Shown one piece after another: positions 21,637 to 32,117 of a DNA stretch of 64,000 nt; positions within the stretch are counted from its first letter, which is position 1; each line of letters starts with the position of its first letter. This DNA comes from Clusia tigrina (lineage: Eukaryota > Arthropoda > Insecta > Diptera > Clusiidae). The stretch covers positions 76,113,900-76,177,899 of the forward strand of contig OV050030.1 in the NCBI GenBank assembly GCA_920105625.2. The letters are read 5' to 3'. A program made the translations under genes and the position numbers. The notes under the pieces are model-generated. The model saw nothing but the letters and a program-made list of their open reading frames with translations. It was not told where the DNA came from and did no database searches.

Positions 21637-22041
21637 CTAAATGAGGGATTTTCTGCTTCCAAGTAAACAGAATGACTTGAATTTTATCCGGATTTGCTCC
21701 AAGACCGCAGTCCTCCGCATACTTTGCAAAATATCTAGAGTATTTTGCAACAATTCTCTCAGAGTAGATATGAATTTCTCAGAGCCAACAAAAAAAACAT
21801 CATCAGTATAAGCTATCTTCTTAGATCCCACCATCTCTAATCTTAACAGGAGTTTGTTAACAACTGTGTTCCATAGAAACGGTGAGAGGACACCTTGCGG
21901 TGTGCCCCTGTTCACCAACTTACGTAGGACCGATTCACCACGATTCGCCTTAATGATTCTGCTATTTAGCATTTTACCAATGAGGCCTACCAGTCCCGTT
22001 TCCACCCCAAGTCCGTGACCCAAACTTAAAGCATCCTTCAA
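21637..22041 (-). pseudogene. LOA-like LINE reverse transcriptase fragment
   Basis: The frame shows the RT motif GTPQGVLSPFLWN (about residues 48-60) and the catalytic box as AYTDDV (about residues 78-83), where functional enzymes have YADD. The 3' side changes frame. It is the middle part of ORF2 of LINE copy A. Confidence 0.8.
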
Positions 22042-23719
22042 AGATTGCTAACAACTGTAGTTCAACTTGCTAAATACCATCAACCTTGAAACTTTAAGTG
22101 GCCCATAAGAGTCGATCTTCCGATAGTGAGTCTATCCTAACCTCCCGACTATTCGATGGATCTTCCCTCTCGTGCCCAGAGATATCTGTTCATTCTGGGA
22201 AATGCGTTGTGAGTATCCCTAGAGACTCCTTACTAGTTGTAGTGAATGTGCCCTCCAGCAGCTCTTCTGTAGCAGCTCCCAGTTCAAAGAACTTCGTTCC
22301 AATATCTTACGAAGTCTGGAAGCCTCAGTCGCTCCCTCTAATTCTTCACAAAGGATTTCCAGGATTGCCTTTGAGCAATTCTAACCTCCTTCTTATAGAC
22401 TTTCAGAGCATCTCTATACACTTTCCAATCATTTTCAAGACGTGTATACTTCGCCTCGTTAAAAGCTTTCCTACTGTTTACCCGAAACTTGCTTAGCTGT
22501 TCAGTCCACCACCGAGCTTTCGGCTTGTCCCTCAGCTGCCTTATCGGCCAGCCTTCGGCCAAGTCCGCGTTCATGCTGTCAGTAACAGGGACAACCATTT
22601 TTCCAGCCTTTCCATGTTTCCTGGTATACTAGATGGACTCACATTTAAGGTATTCCCAACTAAATCTACATATTTCTCCCAAAGCTAAGCCTGATATTTC
22701 TATCAGGCTTAGCTTTCTGTAGAATTTTCTTAATCTCAAATGAAATATATCTTTGATCAGAGAATGAGTATTCATCTAACACTACCCACTCCTTATTCTT
22801 CCCATAAGAGAGTCAGGGGCAAAGGTGGCGTATATTACTTCCTGCCGGTTGCTTATGACAAATGTAGGTTTAACACCCCTATTACAGATTTGCAGGTTAG
22901 TTCCTAAGCAAATAATAGACAAGGCACTCACCCCTCACATTAGTGTCCGCAGCAGCGATCAATTTAATCCTAGCCTTAGCGAATGCGTCACCAGATCCAT
23001 AAAACTTGATCTTGGTAGCTCTTCATGATCGTGGGACAGGTAGCATGACGATAGCCGTATCAGCTCATCTCATGACTCCAGATTAACTGTCGTTTGTTCG
23101 GCATCGCTGTAATTAGAGAGCATAAAAGCATTTATAATGTATTAGCACACATGCACTAAATTTACCGTTGTTTCGTGTATAAATCAATTTGTATCTTTGA
23201 GCCCCTAGCCGGCTAACAAGACGATGTACAACCCATGGTTCTTGAATCGGGACAATATGGTATCTGTTCATTGACAGATGGGGTATAAGATTGGCGGAGG
23301 CAACCATGGAATTGTGAAGATTATTTTGGAGTACCCGAACATCAGGGTACTCCAAAATAGCATCCTCTTCGTCCAATGCCAGTAGCTCTTCCTCATCAGT
23401 CAGAGTGGTTGCGCTACCCTATCCGATAAGGAACAGATACTGGAATCGGCTGCTGCCCTGGGTTGCGCAACCACCTTCTCAGAACCAGAGACAGGTTCCA
23501 CCTTGCACGCTCCATCTCAGCCAGCAGAAGTGGTGTGAGCCTTCTGCAAGCTGAGAAGCGTCAGGGTGTACCTCAACTCCTACAGGGCCCATTGTGTTGG
23601 AGATATTCGCTCCTTTTTGTATATCTCAATGTTAAATACGAGCATCCATTAGCTCACGACACCTTCGGAACGCGACAGAGATCCAACGAGTCCGTGCTCA
23701 CCACAAAAGTAGCATTTCA

Positions 23720-24130
23720 GTACTCGCCTTTTGGCTCCTCCATTTCCGTGACTTTCAATAATGATGTCGGGAGTTCAGGATTACATACCCGTAACATCTC
23801 CAAAGCCAGTGAGGTGGTTCAGCTGGTATCCAGACCCTCGCTCTTGGCAGGTTAGGGATATCCTCCCTCGAGATACCCTCTAGCTTAGTTCCAGGCCAAA
23901 CTTCCCCGATTCTGGAGATTGCTATTCGATATAAATCAGTTCGCTGAAGGTCTTTGGTGCGGTTGAAGTCTCATGACGTCGGGGGCTCTCAATAGTGCTG
24001 GGGTTTCTGGGCGGGTCGTCCGACAGCTGACGTTTTGGCCGCAGGTTCGGTTTCGGAATCTGTGATAGTTCCTCCGTAAACCTCGTTGCCCAGCTAATAG
24101 AGGACTTTTGTTTTTCAGACATCTAAACCT
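23720..24130 (-). pseudogene. LOA-like LINE ORF1 fragment
   Basis: Minus-strand pieces include NLPRARVWIPAEPP near 23850 and, in another frame, a segment ending LPTSLLKVTEMEEPKGEY with a stop near 23718. The ORF1 of copy B (61951-62442) has the parallel PNRPRSRAWVPAEHS ... LPTDDWKVAKISEP, so both are the C-terminal domain of the same type of ORF1 protein. A frame break lies between the two pieces here. Confidence 0.65.
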
Positions 24131-24429
24131 TAGACTTTATCGTCATAATTATTTTAGTACTGCTCTTACCACTGGAACCAGGTTTGTCCCCGGTGCCAGC
24201 TTCTGCCGTACGAGATGTGCTCGCCGTGCTTAGCTAATTTGTATCGTCACTTCTACTAGGCTGTGTAGCCCCAGCTTCCACCGAATGAATTTGTGACTGG
24301 CTTGAGTCAGATTCAGTATTGGATGCAATAGGCTCCGTTGCATTTAGTGACTGCTTGTCCAAAGAAATTTTTAAATTTTTGTTGTGGTCCATTCTTTTCT
24401 TACGATCCACCGTCCACCGACACACGACA

Positions 24430-25470
24430 TGGAGATCTTCAATTTATAAGGGAAACATTGTGGTCGACCGTGGAAGCGTCATAAATATACCTCGAGGTGA
24501 CCCGGTATCGAGGTAGCTCCGTAAATATACAGCCGGTATTGCCCTCTGGCTGCAAACCAACTAATAGGCATAACACCTTGGAAAGAGGGGATTTTTTAGC
24601 CAACCGTACATTAGATGGGCTGCGGGATCCATTGTCAGGAACGGATCGCAACTCACACCCAGTGCACAATTGTTACAAGCCGCTACCATGTGGAGGTGAT
24701 AGACCCAACTTCCGCCGGAACTCAATTACTGCATATACTCATATACATGTTAGGCCGCTTGAGTAACTGACGGCACAACGACCAATAATAGTCACTTAAA
24801 TTAAAATTGGTTGCGGTTGAACCGCTGAAAAACAAGAACTTTATCAGAATGCGGCTTATACACTTTAAGTTAAAGCATCAGATTCTACTGAAGACAGAAT
24901 CTTTATTTTTTGCATTGATTTTCCCTTAACAGTAATACTTTCCTTAACAATAGACCAAAACTATCATATATGTAATTCAATATTTTATAAAAAAAACTCT
25001 CAGAGCTTCTTAACCCCATCAACCAAAAATATCAATACAATCTATAAGTAAACTAAATATTGTAAAAGAAATTTAACAGTTATAAAACAAAATTGAAAAA
25101 GTTAAAAATTCGCTATGAATATATTTAAATATTAATAGTATATATCTGTATTTATTTATTTCATAAAGTTGATAGCACTGGCTGCTAGACCTCTCGAGTT
25201 AAGTTTAACATAATATAAATTTTGTTACAATTAAATAAAAATTATAATCTAATAGATATAATTCTCGTGTCTCGGTGTTTGTAGTCTCACTCCTCCGAAA
25301 CGGCTCGACCGATTGATATGAAATTTTTTGTGTATATTTCGTAGGTAAGAGAAAAGGATGTAAAGTATTTTTCACTCTCCTACCTGACAGGGTTCAATGC
25401 GTGTTTTGTTTTCAAAAAATTTTCTTTTCGTGAACCTCAAAAGTTTAATTATAAGAAGCATAATTTTTTA
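24430..25470. other. Stretch without a recognised gene
   Basis: Part up to about 24780 may be 5' sequence of LINE copy A. The rest is AT-rich with no clear frame. Around 25265-25340 it holds the phrase CTCCGAAACGGCTCGACCGA, a kind of text common in insect mobile elements, just upstream of the unrecognised frame at 25473. Confidence 0.35.
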
Positions 25471-25472
25471 CA

Positions 25473-25739
25473 ATGGGTGAAATATCACGCGAGACACTTT
25501 TTGAAGTTTGGTTAAGTAACAGCAAACCTGAAAAGTTTGATTCAGATTTAAATTACGTTTTTACAATTTTTGGAAGAGATGTGTATTATGAAAAGTTAAA
25601 AACACGTTTAAGAAAGCTATGCTACGACTTTGAAGTGAAGTGGAAGAAATCTCGACGAAGTAAACCTATATTTATGCATGCTAATTCAGATTGGCTAAAA
25701 GTAAAAATTAATGCTCCAGAATTCGTTCTTTCTAAATAA
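25473..25739 (+). CDS. Unrecognised small ORF, 88 residues
   Basis: An ATG-started frame with ordinary coding-like composition: acidic and aromatic N-terminal half (SRETLFEVWLSNSKPEKFD) and a basic middle (KLKTRLRKLCYDFEVKWKKSRRSK). It ends at a TAA followed by an A run. No family recognised, no signal peptide and no membrane segment. It could be an exon or fragment of a mobile-element protein, since everything around it is repeat-derived. The second frame at 25825-26109 lies 85 bp downstream on the same strand and may belong to the same unit. Confidence 0.3.
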   Translation: MGEISRETLFEVWLSNSKPEKFDSDLNYVFTIFGRDVYYEKLKTRLRKLCYDFEVKWKKSRRSKPIFMHANSDWLKVKINAPEFVLSK

Positions 25740-25824
25740 AAAAAAAAATAGCAATTGTGTGAAGAGAAGAAAAACAATTTGTTAATTTTGTCTGAAAAAA
25801 AAACAACGATAGTGTAAAGAACTT

Positions 25825-26109
25825 ATGAGTAATGTATCTGGGGATCATTTGATTACGGCAACTGAACTGCAAATTCAATCTTGCGGTAAAAGGGATTCAT
25901 CGGATTTGCTCAAGGAATCAGCAAATGATTCATCATCAAGAGATACATCTATAAAATTAGCTAGAATAATATATGATGTGGAAACAAAGGGTCTTTCAGC
26001 TGATCAAGCACTTGCCATGATAATAGATAGTGGTTATCCAAGCACCATTACCTCGGTCTACGGTAACAGCACACAAGCAATTTCAGTCCTAAATATATCC
26101 CTGATGTGA
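25825..26109 (+). CDS. Unrecognised small ORF, 94 residues
   Basis: ATG-started frame, Ser-rich in the first half (CGKRDSSDLLKESANDSSS) with a more hydrophobic, possibly helical second half (IKLARIIYDVETKGLSADQALAMIIDSG). The latter resembles a small helical domain but I cannot name it. The frame ends in TGA at 26107-26109. It may be linked with the frame at 25473-25739. Coding status is uncertain. Confidence 0.3.
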   Translation: MSNVSGDHLITATELQIQSCGKRDSSDLLKESANDSSSRDTSIKLARIIYDVETKGLSADQALAMIIDSGYPSTITSVYGNSTQAISVLNISLM

Positions 26110-26394
26110 CTTTGAAAAGCACTCAAAAATTGTATGTTATCCGAACAATATTAATGTGACTGAAACATGTGCCGAAATTCTTTGAGTTATAATGAAAAAA
26201 GGCTTTTTTAGTTCTAAAACTATCCAAAGGGGAATTTATGTGGGAGGGGGGAGTATTTTTTGTCCAGTGTTGTTCATCTTAGAACTTAATCTTCGCGTGG
26301 AAAATAAAAGCCTACATACCATATTTGAAGGCGGTAGCTTTTAAAATATGGTTGCAATTGAATTAAGTCCCCCTAGATTGGCAAAAACTTACAC

Positions 26395-26574
26395 TGTGCG
26401 CCGGCAACTGTCCGGACCTCGCTATATTTCTTTGTTTGGATTTCCAATTTTTGTTGTCTTTTGTTTTGTTTTTGAGCCGCAACCGTAGATCGCCTGATCG
26501 TGTGCAGCTCGTGGTGTTCCCCTCGCCGTTGTTGTCAGTTTTGGCCAGTTTTGGCTTTATTTACCATCGCCGTA
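26395..26574 (-). mobile_element. Truncated copy of the TTA-type MITE, cut at the mitochondrial junction
   Basis: Reverse-complemented, this stretch begins ACGGCGATGGTAAATA and continues with CACGAGCTGCACACGATCAG, GCGGCTCAAAAACAAAA and CAGTTGCCGGCG. The element at 16818-17495 has the same words in the same order (CGGCGATGATATA, CACGAGCTTCACACGATCAG, GCGGCTGAAAAACAAAA, TAGTTGCCGGCG). The outer part of the inverted end is missing: the copy stops at CATCGCCGT (26566-26574) and mitochondrial control-region sequence starts at the next base. Confidence 0.8.
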
Positions 26575-26727
26575 TTAAATATTAAAATATTAAATTATAC
26601 TAAAAATATTAAATTATACGTAAAATTATGCTAAAATTTTTAATAATTAATTAAATAAATTATTAAAAATTATTAATAAATGAATGTAATTAATTTTTAT
26701 GGCTTAAATTTTTTAATTATTTTAAAT
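26575..26727. other. Control-region remnant next to the small rRNA
   Basis: Very AT-rich sequence lying where insect mtDNA has the control region beside the 12S rRNA. It contains repeated ATTAAAATATTAAATTATAC words. Only about 150 bp is present here; the main part of the control region is at the other end of the segment, so the circle was opened inside it. Confidence 0.65.
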
Positions 26728-27517
26728 AAAAAGTTTTATTTTGGCTTAAAAATTTATTATTAATTTATTTTATATGTAAAATTTTATGGGAAATTTTATT
26801 TATTTTAAAAATAAATAATTTATTATATTATTTGCAGTAATTAATTTTATTAATTAAAGAAATTTAGAAATAGTAATATTATAAAGTATTGATATAATTT
26901 GTGCCAGCAATCGCGGTTATACAAATAATACAAATAAATTTTGTTAATAAAAGTTAAATTAATTTATTATATAATATATTTTATTTTATTAGGTGAAATT
27001 TTTAAAATAATAAAATTTTAAAAGTTAAATTAATTGAAGCTTAAAAATTTTAAAATTAAACTAGGATTAGATACCCTATTATTAAAAATGTATTTATTTT
27101 ATTTAAGTAGTAATAGTTATGATCTTGAAACTTAAAAAATTTGGCGGTATTTTAGTCTATTCAGAGGAACCTGTTTTATAATTGATAGTCCACATTGTAC
27201 CTTACTTAATTTAGTTAAGCAATTTATATACCGTCGTTATAAGAAAATTTTATAAGAATATTAATTTTCTATAATTTTAATAAAAATTTATATCAGATCA
27301 AGGTGTAGTTAATGATTAAGTAAAAATGGGTTACAATAAAAATATTTATATGAATATAATTATGAAAAAATTATTAAAAGTGGATTTGATAGTAAATTTA
27401 TAAAGATAAATAAATTGATTTTAGCTCTAAAATATGTACATATCGCCCGTCACTCTTATTATTAAAATAAGATAAGTCGTAACATAGTAGATGTATCGGA
27501 AGATGTATCTAGAATAA
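26728..27517 (+). rRNA. rrnS: Mitochondrial small-subunit (12S) rRNA
   Basis: Begins near AAAAGTTTTATTTTGGCTTA, the usual 5' end in flies. It carries the conserved loop GTGCCAGCAATCGCGGTTAT (26901-26920), ACTAGGATTAGATACCC (27060-27076) and the 3' region TCGCCCGTCACTC ... AAGTCGTAACA. Length about 790 nt, as in Drosophila. It ends directly against tRNA-Val. The 5' end is estimated. Confidence 0.92.
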
Positions 27518-27586
27518 CAATTTAAAACTTAATAGAAAGTATTTCATTTACATTGAAAAGATTTATGTGCAATTCATTATAAATTG
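27518..27586 (+). tRNA. trnV: Mitochondrial tRNA-Val (TAC)
   Basis: Acceptor arms CAATTTA and TAAATTG pair fully, and the anticodon loop reads CATTTACATTG. It lies between the two rRNAs as in all insects with ancestral order. Confidence 0.92.
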
Positions 27587-28925
27587 ATTAGATTTTATTT
27601 ATTAATTTTTTTATTTAAAAATTTATTTTATTTAAAATAATTTTATAAATTATTGTTTTAGTAATTTTTTATGAATAAATAATTTTAATTATAGTTGATT
27701 ATGTATTGTGTAAGAAAATTTAAATATTTTGAAAAATTTTTATATTAAAAGAAAATTTATTTTATTGTACCTTGTGTATCAGGGTTTATCAAATAAAAAA
27801 TATAAACTATATATTTTTCTCGATTTTAAAAGAGTTAATAAATTATTAAAGTTTATGTAATAAATTAATTTTTAATAATTTATTTGAAATGAAATGTTAT
27901 TCGTTTTTAAAGATATCTAGTTATTTAAGAAATAAATTTAATTTAGAAATATAAAATTTAATTAATTAATTTATTAATTTAATAATTTTATTATTTTAAT
28001 ATTTTATGGGATAAGCTATAAAATAAATTTTTAAAAATTTTTAAATTAAATTAAAAAAATATATGCTTATAATTAGCAATTATTAATAAATTTGTTATAA
28101 TTTATTTAAATTATTTTATTATTTAATATATTTTAAATTTTTATTAAATTATTAATTATAATTTTTATAATTAAGGAATAATGATAAAATTAGTAAAATT
28201 AAATGTAAAAAGTATATTTTTATGAGAGTTTTATATAAAGAATTCGGCAAATTTAATATTCGCCTGTTTAACAAAAACATGTCTTTTTGAATTTTATAAA
28301 AAGTCTGACCTGCCCATTGATATAAATTATTTAAAGGCCGCAGTATATTAACTGTGCAAAGGTAGCATAATCATTAGTCTTTTAATTAAAGGCTGGAATG
28401 AATGGTTGGATGAAATATTTACTGTTTCATATAAATTTAATTTTGAATTTTATTTTTTAATTAAAAAGTTAAAATATATTTAAAAGACGAGAAGACCCTA
28501 TAAATCTTTATATTTTAAATTATTTTAATTATAAAGATTAGTTATATTAAAATAATTTAAAATATTTTATTGGGGTGATAATAAAATTTAATAAACTTTT
28601 ATTTTATATATTCATTAATTTATGATTTTTTGATCTATTATTAATGATTAAAAGTTCAAGTTACTTTAGGGATAACAGCGTAATTTTTTTGGAGAGTTCT
28701 TATCGATAAAAAATATTGCGACCTCGATGTTGGATTAAGATATAATTTTAGGTGTAGCCGTTTAAAATTTAAGTCTGTTCGACTTTTAAATTCTTACATG
28801 ATCTGAGTTCAAACCGGTGTAAGCCAGGTTGGTTTCTATCTTTAATTTATTATAATATTTTAGTACGAAAGGATTAAATATTAAAATAATTATATTTTTT
28901 ATTAAGATTATATTTAATATAAATA
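27587..28925 (+). rRNA. rrnL: Mitochondrial large-subunit (16S) rRNA
   Basis: Fills the space between tRNA-Val and tRNA-Leu(CUN), 1339 nt, normal for flies. Conserved stretches include AAAGGTAGCATAATCATTAG (28358-28377), GACGAGAAGACCCTATAAA (28485-28503), and the peptidyl-transferase region with GGGATAACAGCGTAA, GACCTCGATGTTGGATTAAG and TACGAAAGGA near the 3' end. No rearrangement seen. Confidence 0.92.
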
Positions 28926-28991
28926 ATTATTTTGGCAGATTAGTGCAATAAATTTAGAATTTATTTAAGTGAATTAAATATCACATATAAT
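28926..28991 (+). tRNA. trnL1: Mitochondrial tRNA-Leu (CUN, anticodon TAG)
   Basis: Starts ATTATTTTGGCAGATTAGTGC, and the anticodon arm AAATTTAGAATTT has TAG in the loop. The acceptor stem pairs with one mismatch. Confidence 0.85.
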
Positions 28992-28993
28992 AT

Positions 28994-30022
28994 ATGTTTA
29001 ATTTAGATATTTTGTTAATATTTATTGGAAGTTTAATTTTAATTATTTGTGTATTAGTAAGTGTAGCTTTTTTTACTCTTTTAGAGCGTAAGGTATTAGG
29101 TTATATTCAAATTCGAAAAGGACCCAATAAAGTTGGGTTAGTTGGTTTACCTCAGCCTTTTTGTGATGCAATCAAATTATTTACAAAAGAACAAATTTAT
29201 CCCTTATTATCTAATTATATTCCTTATTATATTTCTCCAATTTTTTCTTTATTTTTGTCTTTATTAATTTGAATATGTATGCCTTTAATTATTAAGTTAT
29301 ATTCTTTTAATTTAGGGATTCTATTTTTTTTAAGATGTACTAGTATAGGGGTTTATAGAGTAATAGTAGCAGGCTGATCTTCTAATTCAAATTATGCTTT
29401 ATTGGGGAGATTACGGGGAGTTGCTCAAACAATTTCTTATGAAGTAAGTTTGGCTTTGATTTTATTATCTTTTATTTTTTTAATTGGGAAATTTAATATT
29501 TTGATATTTTATACTTATCAAATTTATATTTGATTTATTTTTATTCTATTTCCTATTTCTTTAATTTGAATAGTTATTTCTTTAGCAGAAACAAATCGTA
29601 CTCCTTTTGATTTTGCAGAGGGAGAGTCTGAATTAGTTTCAGGATTTAATGTAGAATATAGAAGAGGAGGGTTTGCTTTAATTTTTATAGCAGAATATTC
29701 TAGAATTTTATTTATGAGAATATTATTTTGCATTTTTTTTTTAGGGGCAGATATTTTTAGTTTAATTTTTTATTTGAAATTAGGATTTATTGGATTTTTA
29801 TTTATTTGAGTGCGAGGGACTTTACCTCGATTTCGATATGATAAATTAATATATTTGGCGTGAAAATGTTTTTTACCTTTTTCATTGAATTATTTAATAT
29901 TTATTATTGGTTTAAAAATTTTTTTATTTTCTTTAATATTATGAATTAATTTTAGTAAAGTTAATAGAAAATTATGTTTCTATCTTATATTTTCAAAATA
30001 TAAGCTTATTCAAGCTCATTAA
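28994..30022 (+). CDS. ND1: NADH dehydrogenase subunit 1 (mitochondrial)
   Basis: Membrane subunit of respiratory complex I, forming part of the quinone chamber. The frame starts ATG two bases after tRNA-Leu. Conserved blocks are [42 protein letters not shown] and [22 protein letters not shown], followed by [17 protein letters not shown]. With the invertebrate mitochondrial code (TGA Trp) no internal stop occurs. The frame runs on through the opposite-strand tRNA-Ser to TAA at 30020-30022. The natural end is more likely near 29956, at the tRNA border, perhaps with an incomplete stop. Eight or nine membrane helices fit the hydrophobic pattern. Confidence 0.9.
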
Positions 30023-30024
30023 CT
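29957..30024 (-). tRNA. trnS2: Mitochondrial tRNA-Ser (UCN, anticodon TGA)
   Basis: Minus strand begins AGTTAATGAGCTTGAATAAG, with anticodon arm ATATTTTGAAAATAT and TTTCTAT arm as in other flies. It overlaps the last base of the CYTB stop. Confidence 0.9.
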
Positions 30025-31160
30025 TATTTTAATAAGGAATCCCATCATTTAGTAATAATTGGGTTAATTATAAAATAAAAAAAATAGGAAATAGTTAAAA
30101 TTTGTCCTGTTAAAATATAAGGAGTTTCTACAGGACGAGCACCAATTCATGTTAATAAAATTACATTAATTAATATTAATCAAAATATGATTTGATTAAT
30201 TGGATAAAATTGAATTCCTCGAAATTTTCTTAATTTATAAAAAGGTATAATTATTAAAATAGCAATAGATAAAACTAAGGCAATTACTCCTCCTAATTTA
30301 TTTGGAATTGATCGTAAAATAGCATAGGCGAATAAAAAATATCATTCAGGTTTAATATGAATTGGTGTTACTAAAGGGTTAGCAGGAATAAAATTATCTG
30401 GATCTCCTAATAAGTAAGGATTCGTAAGGGTTAAAATTATTAAGCCTATTAATATAATAACAAAGCCAACAATATCTTTAAATGAAAAATAAGGATGAAA
30501 AGGGATTTTATTATTATTAGAATTTAATCCTATTGGATTATTTGAACCTGTTTGATGTAGGAATAGTAAGTGAATAATTACTATTGCTAATACGATAAAA
30601 GGTAAAATAAAATGAAAAGTAAAAAATCGAGTAAGAGTTGCGTTATCTACTGCAAATCCCCCTCATACTCATTGAACTAAATCAATACCTAAATATGGAA
30701 TGGCAGAAAGTAAATTAGTAATAACTGTAGCTCCTCAAAAAGATATTTGCCCTCATGGTAAAACATATCCTATAAAAGCAGTTCCTATTAATAGGAATAA
30801 AATAATTGTTCCAATTAGTCATGTTGAGGTATATACGTATGAACTGTAATAAATACCCCGTCCGACGTGCAGGTATACACAAATAAAAAAAAATGATGCT
30901 CCATTGGCGTGTAAAGGTCGTAATAGTCAGCCATAGTTAACATTTCGACAAATATGGTTTACTCTATTAAATGCTAAATCAATATCAGCTGTATAATGTA
31001 TAGCTAAGAATAATCCTGTTAAAATTTGAATAATTAAACATAATCCAAGTAATGATCCAAAATTTCATCAAGTTGAAATATTAATTGGAGCGGGTAAATC
31101 AATTAAAGCATTATTTATTATTTTTAATAAGGGGTGATTTAATCGTAAAGGTTTATTCAT
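30024..31160 (-). CDS. CYTB: Cytochrome b (mitochondrial)
   Basis: Core haem protein of complex III. ATG at 31160-31158 opens [25 protein letters not shown]..., the usual fly N-terminus, and TAA at 30026-30024 closes it: 1137 nt, 378 residues, the normal length. KPEWYFLF, containing the quinone-site PEWY motif, lies near 30340-30360. The length and both ends agree with one open frame under the mitochondrial code; I translated the ends and selected internal blocks, not every codon. The start overlaps the ND6 stop (TAATG), as is common in Diptera. Confidence 0.9.
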
Positions 31161-31684
31161 TAGTTTATTAGTCGTAAGGGCCCATAAAATAAATTAGTAA
31201 TTTTTACGACTACGATTAAGGTTATTAATAAATAATTTATTAGTAATAAAGAAATTAAATTAATTGGGTAATTATATAATTTATATAAAGAAATTGAATT
31301 TTCTATAAAATAAGAATATTGATTGTTGAGAGGTTCTATAGTTATTGTATTGGATAAAAATATAAATGTGGTTTTTTCTAAAAATAAAGAAATAAAAATT
31401 ATTGATATTAGTATAAATAATGAATAAATAAATATTTTTATTGAAAAAGAAAATATTTCATTAGAGGCCAATGAAATAACATAAATAAATAATACAAGTA
31501 TTCCCCCTAAAAAAATTAAAAATAAAATGTATGAAAATCAAAATGTTTTTCTTATAAGACCAGAAATTAGACAAATTAATAAAGTTTGAATTAATAATAT
31601 TAAACCTATAGCTAAAGGATGATTTATTTGAATAAAAATTAAATTGATTGTTAATAGTAGTGAGTATAAAATTAATTGAATAAT
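31160..31684 (-). CDS. ND6: NADH dehydrogenase subunit 6 (mitochondrial)
   Basis: Small hydrophobic subunit of complex I. ATT at 31684 begins a frame reading [15 protein letters not shown]..., ending in TAA at 31162-31160: 525 nt, the usual length in tephritid and drosophilid flies. The C-terminal 103 codons contain no TGA, so that part is open even under the standard code. The predicted product is almost wholly membrane helices. The stop shares bases with the CYTB start. Confidence 0.9.
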
Positions 31685-31685
31685 A

Positions 31686-31752
31686 TCAAGAAGTAGTTTA
31701 TTAAAAATATTAATTTTGGAGATTAATGAAAAAGAAATTTCTTTTTTCTTGA
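31686..31752 (+). tRNA. trnP: Mitochondrial tRNA-Pro (TGG)
   Basis: Acceptor arms TCAAGAA and TTCTTGA pair fully; the anticodon loop ATTTTGGAGAT contains TGG. Confidence 0.9.
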
Positions 31753-31754
31753 AA

Positions 31755-31818
31755 GTTTTAAAAAAAAATATTTTATTTTTGGTTTACAAGACCAAGGTTT
31801 TTGTTAAACTATTAAAAC
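31755..31818 (-). tRNA. trnT: Mitochondrial tRNA-Thr (TGT)
   Basis: Minus strand begins GTTTTAATAGTTTAACAAAA and ends TTTTAAAAC; the anticodon loop GGTCTTGTAAACC contains TGT. Confidence 0.9.
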
Positions 31819-31820
31819 AA

Positions 31821-32117
31821 ATGATTATATTTATTTATTATATAATTCCAGTAATTTTATTTATGAGAGGAATTTTGTCATTTTTATTAAATCGAAAACA
31901 TTTACTTTCTATATTATTAAGTTTGGAATATATTGTTCTTTGTTTATTTTTTTTGTTAATAATTTATTTAAATATAATAAATTATGAATCATTTTTTTCT
32001 ATAATATTTTTATGTTTTAGAGTTTGTGAGGGGGCACTAGGGTTATCTATCTTAGTTTCTATAATTCGAACTCATGGGAATGATTATTTTCAATCTTTCA
32101 ATATTTTACAATGCTAA
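31821..32117 (+). CDS. ND4L: NADH dehydrogenase subunit 4L (mitochondrial)
   Basis: Small membrane subunit of complex I. ATG at 31821, TAA at 32115-32117, 297 nt and 98 residues: the normal fly length. It contains [14 protein letters not shown] and the conserved [12 protein letters not shown] block with the membrane Glu used in proton handling, and three hydrophobic segments. A longer standard-code frame begins at 31716, but that extension lies over the two tRNA genes. The end overlaps the ND4 start by 7 bases (ATGCTAA). Confidence 0.93.
   Translation: MIIFIYYIIPVILFMRGILSFLLNRKHLLSILLSLEYIVLCLFFLLIIYLNIINYESFFSIIFLCFRVCEGALGLSILVSIIRTHGNDYFQSFNILQC

Larger units (their letters stand above)
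20090..24430 (-). mobile_element. Decayed LOA-like LINE (copy A), minus strand
   Basis: From high to low coordinates the minus strand carries ORF1 pieces (24425-23720), endonuclease pieces (23376 down to about 22620), an endonuclease-RT linker with KARWWTEQLSKFR (22338-22598), RT with GTPQGVLSPFLWN and a YTDD box (21637-22041), RNase H pieces with VFQAKITAIYDALNWL (20757-20945), and a C-terminal Cys/His segment FCRSCRKEEQLETVQHLFCTCPAF (20185-20634). The same order occurs in the better-preserved copy at 57127-62487. The 3' end runs into a short TAGGTAGG tract at 20093-20100. Several frame breaks and the substitution of Ala by Thr in the RT box mark it as dead. Confidence 0.8.

Noticed and set aside
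20150..24766. Plus-strand frames of 60-132 codons across the LINE copy A region
   Set aside because: They overlap the minus-strand LINE parts, which carry recognisable RT, RNase H and ORF1 motifs.
29524..29733. Minus-strand frame opposite ND1, and similar ones at 35858-36163, 37076-37273 and 41238-41522
   Set aside because: These lie antisense to mitochondrial genes that are fully accounted for under the mitochondrial code.
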